A stretch of 64,000 nucleotides of DNA, taken from positions 17,207 to 81,206 of the forward strand of contig JASLIW010000087.1 of assembly GCA_030152865.1 (NCBI GenBank). Direction: 5' to 3'. The notes beneath the pieces are model-generated. The model worked only from the letters and a program-made list of their open reading frames with translations, did not search any database and was not told the DNA's origin. A program made the position numbers and the translations under genes. The number at the start of each line of letters is the position of its first letter. The first letter of the stretch is position 1. This document shows positions 37,510 to 47,229 of the stretch, piece after piece. This DNA comes from Bacteroides sp. GTDB lineage: Bacteria; Bacteroidota; Bacteroidia; Bacteroidales; Bacteroidaceae.

Positions 37510-40266
37510 TTAGTACCACTCGATATTACTCTGGGTCTGGCTACGTTGCTCCCATTTCAAGTCTTGCAACATACTTGCGTTTGCTCGAATCGTAAAGTTG
37601 TAATACTTCCAAACACCAAATGGTGAGAAGCTGGCTGTCATACTGAAGCAATGCAGATCACGTGTGATGTTGCACGAGGTCTGTGTTACTTTTTTGGCCT
37701 CAAAGTCATAGCCTGTCGTGAAGTTAAATGCCCACTTATTAGAAAGGCGAAGATTACCAGAAGCATTGATGTTATGCGTGTACTTATAGGGGAAACGCAT
37801 CGTCTTTGGATTTATCTTTTTAGGATCCATGCCTCCTGTATCTTCAGAAATATTGAAAGAGTAATTGATATTGACAGACCAGGGCATACTAAAAGCTTGA
37901 TAACCATCAGAACTCACTTTTGGTTTTACTTTTTTCTTCTTTTTTTCTGTCCCATCTCCTTCTTCATGAGCTAAGTCTGAGCCCTCTGCTTTACTCTTGT
38001 CGTTGGAGTCCTCCTCTTTCTTTCCAAACCACTTTTTCCAACTGTTATTATCAAAAGTATAGCTAAAAGAAGATCCCCAGCCTCTGAATCGACCAAATCG
38101 ACCATACGACCACTCTGTTTTATCTCCCACATAAACCCTTCCATTTTCATCAAACTGGTAGGCATAAGTAGCAAACTGAGTGTTCATGTTTAGCGTATAG
38201 TTCTTAGATAATTTGAGTCGTAACCTAAAGCTCAAATCACTCCAGCGTTTAGTCTCTGCAGCTGCATTGTATGAGATACTTCCTCCCAACTCATCAATCA
38301 AGCTTACCTTACGCACCGAGTCATTTCTATCTCGGTACTTCATCTCTAAGTTATTCGATAAGTCGAAGGAGATGTTTCCTTGTTTTCCTCTTCCTGGCAC
38401 ACCAAACATTTGGCCTTGATAAGGAGAGTAATATTGTTCTTCACCACGATTGTCTGTGTATTTTTCGTAATAGCCATAGCGTGATGCACCAAAATCGGGA
38501 GCTGCACTAATGGTAACCTGAGGTGTAATGACGTGGCGAATATCAATCTCCTTTTTCTTCATAAAAAGAGGGCGATAGCGTCCATACACCTTAGTACTTA
38601 AGCCCAAACTCGCGTTGTAATCATATACCCTGTTAAACCCATAAACAGTGTCTGTGGGCATTAGTTGTCCTCTTACAGGATCATACTCACGCATCACCTT
38701 ACGGGTGTACCAACGCTCTCTATAATTGAAAGAAGGAGTAATATTAAAGTACTTAAATAAAGTAAATGTTGCACTAATAGGTATGTTATGATTCATTGCA
38801 TTTTCCCAATCGGTCTTTAGATTAGACTTAAAAATCATATCATCCTTAGTCTTAAGAGTATTACTAAAACGTCCTGTATAACTCAAGGATATCTTCTCAT
38901 ACCAACGTTCTTCACCTGCTGCTTTTTTACGTTTGAATGGGAAAACACGACTTAAACTGATATTCAAATCTGGTAGAGTGATGGCAACCGATGAATCTCG
39001 AGTTGTCTGAGCTATATTGAAGGTACTTGACAAAGTTAGTTTCTGATCAGGAAAGCTACGGGTGTAGTTAACACTTGAAGTCTTGGTATTTTGAGTAAGT
39101 AGATTTGAGTTGTATAAGTTGTTTATGTTAGAACGCTCATAACTACTTGTTGCAAAGTTTACACTAGCTGAGAAGGAGCTATTCGGACTTGCTTTAGGAT
39201 CCTGACGATGCGACCAAACTATTTTGAAGTCTTTGGCTACCATATAATCATCAAGACCTTTATCACCTGTTTTGGTCACCTGATAGTCTGCCATTAGATT
39301 ACCCGAATACTTATAACGTCTGTTGTAGTTCGTTTGAGCACGTATGGCCCAAGACCCTTTAGTAAAGACATCTGTCAGTAGCTTTAGGTCCATCATATCA
39401 CTAATCGCAAAGTAGTAACCTCCACCCGAGAGTCCAAACCCACGACTGTAATCATCCATATAAGAAGGCAAGATAAAACCAGAAGAATAACTGCTCGAAA
39501 AAGGAAAGAAAAAGAAAGGTACAGCAATGGGTAGAGGTACATCTTCTACGACCAAGTATGCTGGCCCTGTCACTACGTTCTTCTTAGGACGCACTTTCGC
39601 TCGTGTTAGCTGCATATAAAAGTGTGGATGGTCATGACGATCACAAGTCGTGTAGCGCCCATTCTGCATAAAGAACTCGTCTCCACTTCCTTTTTTTGCC
39701 TGATAGCTAGTCACATAACCTTCACCTTGCTGAGTTACAATATTGGTAATAAAGCCCTTCTCTGTCTTGAAGTTATAGCGAATGCCTTTTGTATCATAAC
39801 TACTCTCACCATCCTTAAATACTGTATTGGTTTGTCCGCCTAAGGAGTCTACTAGTCCACGCGCATACACATTACTACTATCTAGGTTCATGGTGATTAG
39901 ATCTGCATCTAGCTCTATTTGTTCGTAAGTAACCTTACTACTTCCATAAAGATGGGCCAAACCTCCAAATTCATAAACAATAGAATCTGATGATTCAAAC
40001 TCCACGGGAGCATCGATGGGCTCCTTTTTTTTCTGAATCAGGGAGTCAGTTAAAAGAGAATCAGTAACCAAAGAATCTGGAGCTGTAGTGCCTCTAGGAG
40101 AGGATACAGAATCTGTACCCAAGGAGTCAGTTCGTAAGAACTCTTTGGATATTGGTTTGGGGAGGATAGGACTTCTCTTACGACCTTTACCCATCAGTAG
40201 TATGGGAAGGAACATAAAGAAGAATATAAATCCATATAATAGATACTTCGCTTTATGTGGCTTCAT
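37510..40266 (-). CDS. lptD: LptD-type LPS assembly outer-membrane protein
   Basis: 918 residues: a membrane/signal segment (about 9-27), a Ser/Asp-rich linker with repeated DSL.TDSL units, and then an OstA-like periplasmic domain (LAHLYGSSKVTYEQIELDADLITMNLDSSNVYARG). A long beta-barrel (~residue 230 to the end) terminates in an aromatic residue (IEWY). It is the usual Bacteroidota form of the translocon that places lipopolysaccharide in the outer leaflet. The acidic/lysine-rich loop EEDSNDKSKAEGSD...KKKKKVKPK near residues 750-785 is a low-complexity insertion. It is convergent with the rlpA-like gene. Confidence 0.88.
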   Translation of the reverse strand: MKPHKAKYLLYGFIFFFMFLPILLMGKGRKRSPILPKPISKEFLRTDSLGTDSVSSPRGTTAPDSLVTDSLLTDSLIQKKKEPIDAPVEFESSDSIVYEFGGLAHLYGSSKVTYEQIELDADLITMNLDSSNVYARGLVDSLGGQTNTVFKDGESSYDTKGIRYNFKTEKGFITNIVTQQGEGYVTSYQAKKGSGDEFFMQNGRYTTCDRHDHPHFYMQLTRAKVRPKKNVVTGPAYLVVEDVPLPIAVPFFFFPFSSSYSSGFILPSYMDDYSRGFGLSGGGYYFAISDMMDLKLLTDVFTKGSWAIRAQTNYNRRYKYSGNLMADYQVTKTGDKGLDDYMVAKDFKIVWSHRQDPKASPNSSFSASVNFATSSYERSNINNLYNSNLLTQNTKTSSVNYTRSFPDQKLTLSSTFNIAQTTRDSSVAITLPDLNISLSRVFPFKRKKAAGEERWYEKISLSYTGRFSNTLKTKDDMIFKSNLKTDWENAMNHNIPISATFTLFKYFNITPSFNYRERWYTRKVMREYDPVRGQLMPTDTVYGFNRVYDYNASLGLSTKVYGRYRPLFMKKKEIDIRHVITPQVTISAAPDFGASRYGYYEKYTDNRGEEQYYSPYQGQMFGVPGRGKQGNISFDLSNNLEMKYRDRNDSVRKVSLIDELGGSISYNAAAETKRWSDLSFRLRLKLSKNYTLNMNTQFATYAYQFDENGRVYVGDKTEWSYGRFGRFRGWGSSFSYTFDNNSWKKWFGKKEEDSNDKSKAEGSDLAHEEGDGTEKKKKKVKPKVSSDGYQAFSMPWSVNINYSFNISEDTGGMDPKKINPKTMRFPYKYTHNINASGNLRLSNKWAFNFTTGYDFEAKKVTQTSCNITRDLHCFSMTASFSPFGVWKYYNFTIRANASMLQDLKWEQRSQTQSNIEWY

Positions 40267-40292
40267 TGGCCTACAAAATTACACTTTAATTG

Positions 40293-40300
40293 CAAAATTA
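40293..40300 (-). promoter_or_regulatory. -7 promoter element of lptD
   Basis: Minus strand TAATTTTG, 26 bases before the ATG. A second identical TAATTTTG at 40274-40281 lies too close to the ATG to give a leader. Confidence 0.45.
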
Positions 40301-40354
40301 CATATTCCTGAGTGATTAACTTTAAGAAAGCCTCCATTTAATGTTTTTTATTAA

Positions 40355-40891
40355 CTACAAGAATAAGCGACACCAATGATCAAACTTTTCAACTCCCTCT
40401 TGTCCAAATCTTTGGAGCTTCTGGCGAATATCCTCTACACACTTCTCCTGGCCCAAATGAGTCTTTGAGTAAAAGCTATCTGCAAAACAGATTAGCTGTT
40501 CCTCTAAGCTCTCTGGCTGCATATCTCTATGTGGAAGCGGTAATTTTTGTTGAGTTATTTGAGATAAACTCAAGCCAGTACCTGTGTGCCGTTCACAAAC
40601 TCTAGCGTGCTTAGGATAACCTGCTTGACGTAGCAAGTCGGCGCCTAAATAGCCATGTGCAATATAGGGCTGATCACCAAAGCACAGTATAGCAGGCGCA
40701 TGTGTTAAGAAAATACCAATATCATGCAGCATAGCTGCCTCATAAATAAACTGCTGATCCAGCTTGAGTTCGGGATGTAAGCTAGCTAGGGCCAAAGCTT
40801 TGTCAGTAACCGATTGACTATGGTCTATAAGCAACGCTTTCAATTCTTCTTGATTCTGATAGTACTTATCAATAATCTTTAATGGATTCAT
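40355..40891 (-). CDS. HD-domain phosphohydrolase-like protein
   Basis: 178 residues. The HD motif is AAMLHDIGIF, with an upstream His in LLIDHSQSVTDKAL and later candidate ligands YIAHGYLGADLL and CERHTG. A closing LICFADSFYSK supplies the last Asp. This matches small HDIG-type proteins of Bacteroidota, which are predicted metal-dependent phosphohydrolases without a fixed substrate. It follows the SBF transporter gene by 52 bp on the same strand. Confidence 0.8.
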   Translation of the reverse strand: MNPLKIIDKYYQNQEELKALLIDHSQSVTDKALALASLHPELKLDQQFIYEAAMLHDIGIFLTHAPAILCFGDQPYIAHGYLGADLLRQAGYPKHARVCERHTGTGLSLSQITQQKLPLPHRDMQPESLEEQLICFADSFYSKTHLGQEKCVEDIRQKLQRFGQEGVEKFDHWCRLFL

Positions 40892-40943
40892 GTCTTTCTA
40901 TTCCTTATAATAAGCTACAAGTTTAACTTTAAAAAGTGATAAG

Positions 40944-41855
40944 CTAAGCTTCTGCAAGCTCTTTTTCTTTTTTACGCCGATGCACTTCCAGCTGATAGGC
41001 ATTAAACCCGTTCTGAAAAAAGATATAAGCACCTGGTCCTATCGTTACCAAAGGGTTTAAGTAGGTGTATGCCATCCATATCGCTAAAATTGTGTTTTTC
41101 TGTCCTAGAGATTGTCCACAGGCAATACGTTCTCCATGCTTTGTACCTATAGTTTTACCCACAAAGAACTGCATAAAACAAACCCCTAAGGCGACCAGTG
41201 TAATCCCTATCAACAAAGCCCAACTGATCTCGTATTCTCGCAAGGCCTCTATCGTTTTGGCAATAGCAATAGATAGAGATACAGCCCACATATAAAAAGC
41301 AAAGTCGGTTTTATTTACTAATATAAAGTGGAGCTTAGGAACATACCTAGCAACCAGCCATGCAGTAAGAAAAGGACCAAATAAGAGAGGAAATACCTTG
41401 TAAAAGATGAGTAAAGCACCTTGGGCAAACCCCAAAGTGGGCGTATCTTGAACAAAAGAAAACAACAGAGGTATGGCTAAAGCTGCTGTTGTATTACTTA
41501 ATAAGGTATATGCCGTTACACTATTCATATTCCCATCTAGCTTGGCGGTGATAACAGCAGCGGCTGTAGCAGTGGGACAAATAAAGCAAACCATACCCGC
41601 TTGAGCTAAAATCGAATTGAAAGGGACTAAAGCATAATAGACCAATATGGAGCCTACAAGCTGTATGCCTAGCATAACTAAGTGATGAGCTCTAATTTTG
41701 ATTTCTCCAATAGGCACCTTAGAAAAGGTGAGCAGGAGCATGAAAAAAATAAGGTAAGGGGTGATAAACTCTATGGCCAAGAATAAGGGATAGCCGATAA
41801 TCCCTACCACCATCGCAATAGGAAGGGTCCAATTCTTTATAAATCTTAACATCAA
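40944..41855 (-). CDS. SBF/bile acid:sodium symporter-family transporter
   Basis: 303 residues with about ten hydrophobic segments. FICPTATAAAVITAKLDGN and LGVCFMQFFVGKTIGTKHGERIACGQSLGQKNTILAIWMAYTYL contain the two conserved motifs that form the crossover region in the bile acid:sodium symporter superfamily. The substrate is unknown; many bacterial members move organic acids or pantoate-like compounds. It is divergent from the TonB receptor across 84 bp. Confidence 0.82.
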   Translation of the reverse strand: MMLRFIKNWTLPIAMVVGIIGYPLFLAIEFITPYLIFFMLLLTFSKVPIGEIKIRAHHLVMLGIQLVGSILVYYALVPFNSILAQAGMVCFICPTATAAAVITAKLDGNMNSVTAYTLLSNTTAALAIPLLFSFVQDTPTLGFAQGALLIFYKVFPLLFGPFLTAWLVARYVPKLHFILVNKTDFAFYMWAVSLSIAIAKTIEALREYEISWALLIGITLVALGVCFMQFFVGKTIGTKHGERIACGQSLGQKNTILAIWMAYTYLNPLVTIGPGAYIFFQNGFNAYQLEVHRRKKEKELAEA

Positions 41856-41903
41856 GTGATTGTTTTAGAATTCAATATTAGACAATTAATGTTTTATAAG
41901 CCC

Positions 41904-41911
41904 TATATTTG
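41904..41911 (+). promoter_or_regulatory. -7 promoter element of the TonB receptor gene
   Basis: TATATTTG, 29 bases before the ATG at 41940. It lies inside the longest frame and so supports the downstream start. Confidence 0.5.
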
Positions 41912-41939
41912 TCCTGTTTTATTTCAAAATTTTTATAAA

Positions 41940-43994
41940 ATGCACAAAAACAAGTTAGCAAATGGCTACGTGACTCGTTGGAAACGATTCAGCCATAAGG
42001 GTTTCGCTGTTTTTAGTAGCTTGAAAAGAAATGTAAACATCGGTGTATTAGCAGTTTCAACCTTGACCTTTGCTAATCCTGAAGTTGCTTTCTCTCAAAA
42101 CAAGGCTACCAAAGAGCAAATAAACTCGTATGAGCTCGAAGAAATCGAGGTCACAGCTAGCCGTGTCCCACTCACTCAAGCTGAGTCGGCGCGCCTGGTA
42201 ACTGTACTTACACAGCCTGATATACAAGCTGCTGCAGTACACAGTATCAATGACCTACTTAAATATGCAGTAGGTGTGGATGTTCGCCAACGTGGCGAAT
42301 TCGGAATACAAACCGATATCTCTATTCGTGGGGGTACATTCGATCAGATTACTCTTCTATTAAACGGCGTAAACATCAGCAGTCCACAATCAGGACATCT
42401 TAGCGCCGACTTCCCTGTCTCCCTAGAGGACATTGAGCGCATCGAAATCTTAGAAGGACCAGCAGCTCGTGTATTTGGGACCTCTGCATTCAATGGAGCA
42501 ATCAATATTATTACTAAAAAGGAACGCCAGAGCCACATCGAGGCCAACCTACTTACAGGTGCTTATGGTCTCTTGGGTACTGGTGTGCGAGGCAATTACT
42601 CCAACAGGCAGTTTACACATCAGCTGTCAAGCCAGTACAATCGAAGTGATGGAGCCACGAGCAATAGTGACTTCCAAACACTCAAGGGCTTTTATAGTGG
42701 ACTTTTCTCCTCAAAAGAAGTGGATGTCAATTGGCAATTGGGTTATAGCGATCAGAAGTTTGGGGCAAATACTTTTTACTCGGCCAAGTTTCCCAATCAA
42801 TATGAAAAGACACGCAGATACTTAGGAGCTATTCAGGCTCAGACTAAAGGATGGTTTGTGTTTGCACCTACAGTATACTGGAACAGAGGCTATGATAATT
42901 TTCAATTGACAAAGGGTTCACCTCAGTTTGAAAACTTCAATCGTACCGATGTGTATGGTGCCAATCTTAATGCTTACTTTCACTCGTTTCTTGGCAAGAC
43001 AGCCTTTGGTATGGAGCTGCGAAACGAGGGTATCTTGAGTACTAACTTAGGCAAACCGCTACAGGAAGGACAAGAGGTGAAGATACCTGGTAAAAAAGAA
43101 CTTTACTATACTAAGAAAGACAACCGCACCAATATTGCCTACTATTTAGAACAGACACTTGTACTAAACAAATTTAGTGCTTCACTAGGTGTGTTGGCCA
43201 ATCTAAACACCTGGCTTGACCATAAATATAGTTTCTACCCAGGCCTTGACTTAGCTTATAGACCTCATACTGACTGGAAACTATTTGCATCTTGGAACAA
43301 AGCCTTGCGTATGCCTACTTTTACAGACCTCTATTATAAAAACCCTGCACAAGAGGGAAATATAGGACTACAACCCGAAGAAACACAAGCCTTTTCTCTG
43401 GGAATCAAGTATAGTAGACCTATCATACAAACTGACTTGAGCCTGTTTTATCACAAAGGCAAGCGCATGATAGACTGGGTGATGTATGGAGAGGATGACA
43501 ACTATCATTCTGCCAACTTTAAGCTCGACAACAGAGGTTTTGAAACCAATACACGTATCCATTTTGATACTTGGTTAGGAGAAGAGTCTTGGCTAAAAAG
43601 TGTGCAGTTTGCTTACAGCTATATTTCTCAAAAAAGAAAAGATGCGGTAGAAATCTACAAATCGAGTTATGCTTTGAATTATCTTAGACATAAATTCACT
43701 ACTCAGCTGCAACACCAACTTTTCACCAACAAGTTAAGACTAAACTGGTCATTTAGGTGGCAGGACCGCATGGGTGATTACTTGGATTACAGCAATCCAG
43801 ATAAGACGAATGGCGAATTAAGACCCTACCCTTCTTATGCTCTACTAGATGTAAGAGCACAGTGGTCTGAAAAAAAATATTTGATTTATGTAGAGGCTAA
43901 TAACTTGCTTGATAAAACTTACTTTGATTTGGGTAGCGTACCTCAACCTGGGTTTTGGCTAAAGGCAGGCATCAAGTTAAAACTATACTTATAG
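41940..43994 (+). CDS. TonB-dependent outer-membrane receptor
   Basis: 684 residues from MHKNKLANGYVTRWKRFSH; the frame is open from 41856, but the promoter element lies between. An unusually long N-terminal extension (~55 residues, with TRWKRF and a hydrophobic IGVLAVSTLTFANPEVAFS) precedes the TonB box-like ELEEIEVTAS. The plug follows (residues ~75-200, with DISIRGGTFDQITLLLNGVN and EGPAARVFGTSAFNGAINIIT), then a 22-strand-type barrel ending GIKLKLYL. From memory, similar N-termini occur on Bacteroidota receptors linked to cobamide uptake, so B12 is a possible cargo, but no btu genes adjoin it. It takes up an unidentified ligand using TonB energy. Confidence 0.9.
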   Translation: MHKNKLANGYVTRWKRFSHKGFAVFSSLKRNVNIGVLAVSTLTFANPEVAFSQNKATKEQINSYELEEIEVTASRVPLTQAESARLVTVLTQPDIQAAAVHSINDLLKYAVGVDVRQRGEFGIQTDISIRGGTFDQITLLLNGVNISSPQSGHLSADFPVSLEDIERIEILEGPAARVFGTSAFNGAINIITKKERQSHIEANLLTGAYGLLGTGVRGNYSNRQFTHQLSSQYNRSDGATSNSDFQTLKGFYSGLFSSKEVDVNWQLGYSDQKFGANTFYSAKFPNQYEKTRRYLGAIQAQTKGWFVFAPTVYWNRGYDNFQLTKGSPQFENFNRTDVYGANLNAYFHSFLGKTAFGMELRNEGILSTNLGKPLQEGQEVKIPGKKELYYTKKDNRTNIAYYLEQTLVLNKFSASLGVLANLNTWLDHKYSFYPGLDLAYRPHTDWKLFASWNKALRMPTFTDLYYKNPAQEGNIGLQPEETQAFSLGIKYSRPIIQTDLSLFYHKGKRMIDWVMYGEDDNYHSANFKLDNRGFETNTRIHFDTWLGEESWLKSVQFAYSYISQKRKDAVEIYKSSYALNYLRHKFTTQLQHQLFTNKLRLNWSFRWQDRMGDYLDYSNPDKTNGELRPYPSYALLDVRAQWSEKKYLIYVEANNLLDKTYFDLGSVPQPGFWLKAGIKLKLYL

Positions 43995-44015
43995 TATAAG
44001 AATAAGCCCAATTTA

Positions 44016-44076
44016 AAAGGTCCCTGACAGAGGCTTGCTCTTTCAGGGACCTTTGCCTCCTTTGTCAGGGACCTTT
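44016..44076 (+). terminator. Tandem-arm terminator hairpin after the TonB receptor
   Basis: One 5' arm (AAAGGTCCCTGA, 44016-44027) can pair with either of two identical 3' arms, TCAGGGACCTTT at 44043-44054 and 44065-44076; pairing with the second extends to 14 bp. Both ends finish in TTT. Positioned 22 bases after the stop. Confidence 0.65.
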
Positions 44077-44178
44077 AGCCCTTACATCCCTGCCTTATTT
44101 AGATGCCTTATTCAGCTGTTTTCAAAGGGCCAAAAAGGTAAAACTTCCAATTTGTACTCTAATTTATCCTTTTTATGC

Positions 44179-44186
44179 TAAATTTG
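44179..44186 (+). promoter_or_regulatory. -7 promoter element of the MCE gene
   Basis: TAAATTTG matches TAnnTTTG, 63 bases before the ATG at 44250. Confidence 0.45.
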
Positions 44187-44249
44187 TAAGCTGATATTTC
44201 AAACTCCACTAAATGGATTTGAGCAAAAGAATACACTAAAATTAGATGA

Positions 44250-45143
44250 ATGAGGTTCTTTACTAAAGAAGTAAAAATAGGTTTAGCTAGCATCCTAGCA
44301 CTTTTCTGTTTAATCTATGGCATCAATTACCTGAAAGGCGTTGATATGTTTAAACCATCAAGCTACATGTATGTAGCATTTAAGGATGTTAATGGACTAG
44401 CCAAATCCAGTCCTGTATTTGCAGATGGCTTTAAGGTGGGTATTGTGCGTGAAATTAACTACGACTATAAAAAACCTGAGAACGTAATTGTGGAGGTAGA
44501 GTTTGATACAGACCTACGTGTCCCCAAAGGAAGCCAAGGAGAACTTGTGCCAGAATTGATGGGTGGGGTGAAGATGAACCTTTTATTGGCGAATAACCCG
44601 CGAGAAAGTTATGCTGTAGGCGATACTATCCCAGGCTCACTTCAAGAGGGTATTATGGGAGAAGTATCAAAAATGATGCCCGATGTGGCCGAACTTCTGC
44701 CCAAGCTAGACTCCATACTAGGATCAATAAATACTCTTCTAAACGAACCGGCACTGGCCGAAACACTAAACTCTGTTAATCAAAGTAGTAAGAACTTAGA
44801 AGTAGCCACTACTGCGCTAAGCCAGCTAATGAGCAACGATATACCTCAGCTCACTCAAAAGATGAATACCATCGGTGATAACTTTGTACAGGTAAGTGAG
44901 TCTCTTGCTCAGATTGAGTTTAGTGAAACTCAATCTAAAATTGATGATGCAATTTCAAATATCAACTTACTCACACAAAAACTGAACCGGAAGGATAACA
45001 CTCTTGGGCTATTCTTAAATGATTCAACTTTATACAAGCGCCTTACCGAAACAGGTGAGCATGCAGCAAAACTCTTAGAGGATATTAAAGAGAATCCAAA
45101 GCGATACGTTCACTTCTCGGTATTTGGAAAAAAGAAAAAATAG
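44250..45143 (+). CDS. MCE/MlaD-family lipid transport protein
   Basis: 297 residues: an N-terminal transmembrane anchor (about 9-29), one MCE domain (about 38-115, with MYVAFKDVNGLAKSSPVFADGFKVGIV and the LVPELMGGVKMNLLL strand), then a long alpha-helical region to residue ~280 rich in coiled-coil heptads. MCE proteins form rings or tubes that move phospholipids between the membranes, with an ABC transporter (MlaEF type). Partner permease and ATPase genes are not in this window. In Bacteroidota this gene often follows an amidase gene; here it does not. Confidence 0.9.
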   Translation: MRFFTKEVKIGLASILALFCLIYGINYLKGVDMFKPSSYMYVAFKDVNGLAKSSPVFADGFKVGIVREINYDYKKPENVIVEVEFDTDLRVPKGSQGELVPELMGGVKMNLLLANNPRESYAVGDTIPGSLQEGIMGEVSKMMPDVAELLPKLDSILGSINTLLNEPALAETLNSVNQSSKNLEVATTALSQLMSNDIPQLTQKMNTIGDNFVQVSESLAQIEFSETQSKIDDAISNINLLTQKLNRKDNTLGLFLNDSTLYKRLTETGEHAAKLLEDIKENPKRYVHFSVFGKKKK

Positions 45144-45473
45144 CTTATACTTAATAAGGTAGAGTTCACACAACTTCTTGAAAAAGATTGCTATATTTAA
45201 AGTAGCTGTAGTTTGACCTATTTAGATTCTTTAACCTTCGATAAAAGCTAAGAAAAACATTTGGGTTAATCTTTTATGTTTCAATCTATTGTGAGTAGGT
45301 ATATGCTATAAAACATCTTCAGTAATGTTATTTTTTAGCCTAAAAAAGAGACTACTGGGCTGCTTGTATTTTCGATTGATTTTCCAAGAAAAAATACATT
45401 TGTTTATCTCAAATAAGATTATCAATTTTGTATATATTATAGTTGTTTTAATTTTTAAATGCGCTAAGCCTAT
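45144..45473. other. AT-rich region upstream of dnaA
   Basis: 330 bases without a gene. I see no cluster of the DnaA-box consensus TTATCCACA, so no replication origin can be claimed here. A weak 7-bp repeat GTATTTT/AAAATAC occurs near 45366-45397. A promoter for dnaA is expected, but no clean TAnnTTTG is present. Confidence 0.4.
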
Positions 45474-46901
45474 ATGAATAAACCAATTCATGTTGAGCTT
45501 TGGGAAGATTGTCTTAAGATCATCAAAGACAATGTTGCAGAGTCGACATACAGTACGTGGTTTGCCCCTATTATCCCCTTAAAGTTTGAGGATAAAACCT
45601 TAGTTATACAAGTTCCTAGCCAATTTTTCTATGAATTTTTGGAAGAGAAGTTTGTTGACTTACTTCGTCATACACTTTATCAAGTGGTGGGCGATGGAGC
45701 TAAACTCATGTATAATGTTTTGGTAGATAGAAGTGCCAGCGCCACTGTAAATTTAGAAGCGACTAACCGTTCCACTGCAGTACGAGGTAACTACCCAGCA
45801 GCACAAACTAGAACACATACACAAACTCCAACTGGCTCGCAGCCCACACAGCAGCCTGCACCTATTCAGGATTTAGATCCACGTCTAAACCCCAATTACA
45901 CCTTTGAAACATTCATCGAGGGTGATAGCAACAAGCTATCTAGAAGTGTGGCTGAGGCGGTGGCTGAAAATCCGGCTAAAACTGTTTTTAATCCTTTCTT
46001 TATCCATGGAAATTCAGGTGTAGGAAAGACGCACTTGGCCAATGCTATTGGCTTACGGATCAAAGAGAATTTTCCAGAGAAGCGGGTTCTATATGTATCG
46101 GCTCACCTCTTCCAAATTCAGTACACTGACTCCGTTCGTAACAATACGACCAATGATTTTATAAACTTCTACCAAACGATAGATGTGCTCATCATTGATG
46201 ATATCCAAGAGTTTGCTGGAGTGGTAAAAACACAAAATACTTTCTTTCATATTTTTAATCACTTGCACCAAAATGGTAAACAATTGATTCTAACCTCAGA
46301 TTTGCCACCTGTACTTTTGCAAGGAATGGAAGATCGACTCCTTACCCGTTTTAAATGGGGTATGGTGGCTGAGCTAGAAAAACCCTCTGTTGAGTTGCGC
46401 AAGGATATTTTACGGAATAAGATTCACCGCGATGGCTTAGATTTTCCTGCTGAGGTAATAAGCTACATTGCCGAAAATGTAGATGATAGTGTTCGAGACT
46501 TAGAGGGTATAGTTATTTCTATTATGGCTCACTCCACCATTTACAACAAAGACATTGACTTAAGCCTTACACAGCGCATCGTCAAGAAAGTAGTACAGGA
46601 GGAGAAGAAGTCAATCAACATTGAAAATATTCTTCAAGCTACTACTAAGTACTTTGATATTGATGCCAAGCTTATTCACTCTAGATCTCGTAAAAGAGAG
46701 ATTGTTCAAGCAAGACACATTGCCATGTATCTTGCTAAAGAATATACCGACTATTCTACACCCAAAATTGGCAAGCTCATTGGGGACAGAAATCACTCCA
46801 CAGTTTTGCATGCCTGTAAGACTGTGAAACATCAATGTGAAGTAGATAAGGCATACAAGAAAGATGTAGATAAAATAAAAGAAATCCTTCATCAAAAGTA
46901 A
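45474..46901 (+). CDS. dnaA: Chromosomal replication initiator DnaA
   Basis: 475 residues. Domain I (1-~75, [24 protein letters not shown]), a Thr/Gln/Pro-rich linker (~95-130), the AAA+ domain III with [14 protein letters not shown] (Walker A) and [12 protein letters not shown] (Walker B), and domain IV with the DNA-binding signature [16 protein letters not shown]. It binds the origin and opens the duplex. Upstream is an MCE gene and downstream nrdJ, rather than the dnaN found in many phyla. Confidence 0.97.
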   Translation: MNKPIHVELWEDCLKIIKDNVAESTYSTWFAPIIPLKFEDKTLVIQVPSQFFYEFLEEKFVDLLRHTLYQVVGDGAKLMYNVLVDRSASATVNLEATNRSTAVRGNYPAAQTRTHTQTPTGSQPTQQPAPIQDLDPRLNPNYTFETFIEGDSNKLSRSVAEAVAENPAKTVFNPFFIHGNSGVGKTHLANAIGLRIKENFPEKRVLYVSAHLFQIQYTDSVRNNTTNDFINFYQTIDVLIIDDIQEFAGVVKTQNTFFHIFNHLHQNGKQLILTSDLPPVLLQGMEDRLLTRFKWGMVAELEKPSVELRKDILRNKIHRDGLDFPAEVISYIAENVDDSVRDLEGIVISIMAHSTIYNKDIDLSLTQRIVKKVVQEEKKSINIENILQATTKYFDIDAKLIHSRSRKREIVQARHIAMYLAKEYTDYSTPKIGKLIGDRNHSTVLHACKTVKHQCEVDKAYKKDVDKIKEILHQK

Positions 46902-46962
46902 TTTTAACAATTGCTTTTTTCCATCGACTTTCCTTTATACAGCCCTAATACAGCGGCTATTC

Positions 46963-47099
46963 AAATAAAAACTTTATTTATCATTCTTATTTCCTAATTT
47001 ATTTTTTGGACAACTCCAATTAGGTTAAATATTTTCAAACTCCTTATTACCAGAGATATACGAAATTAATTCGATAACTTTGAAATAAAGGCTTTATTT
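46963..47099. repeat. Pair of 17-nt palindromes upstream of nrdJ
   Basis: AAATAAAAACTTTATTT (46963-46979) and AAATAAAGGCTTTATTT (47083-47099) differ at two central positions and start exactly 120 bases apart. They are the most regular structure in the 328-bp dnaA-nrdJ gap and are candidate repressor sites. Confidence 0.4.
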
Positions 47100-47125
47100 T
47101 AGTTGTTCTTTTTGAAAATGATTTC

Positions 47126-47133
47126 TAGCTTTG
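47126..47133 (+). promoter_or_regulatory. -7 promoter element of nrdJ
   Basis: TAGCTTTG matches TAnnTTTG, 97 bases before the ATG; the second 17-nt palindrome ends 26 bases upstream of it. Confidence 0.45.
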
Positions 47134-47229
47134 CATGACGCTAAAACAAAACAAGGCAAGCGACTAAATTAAAACAATTATAACAACTTTATTCAGACAT
47201 TTGTTAATAAACATTTAACCTAATTATAA

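Noticed and set aside
45144..47229. Replication origin beside dnaA
   Set aside because: No cluster of DnaA boxes or clear unwinding element could be identified in either flank.
46902..47229. Cobalamin riboswitch before nrdJ
   Set aside because: No B12-box-like conserved core; the region is plain AT-rich sequence apart from the two palindromes.
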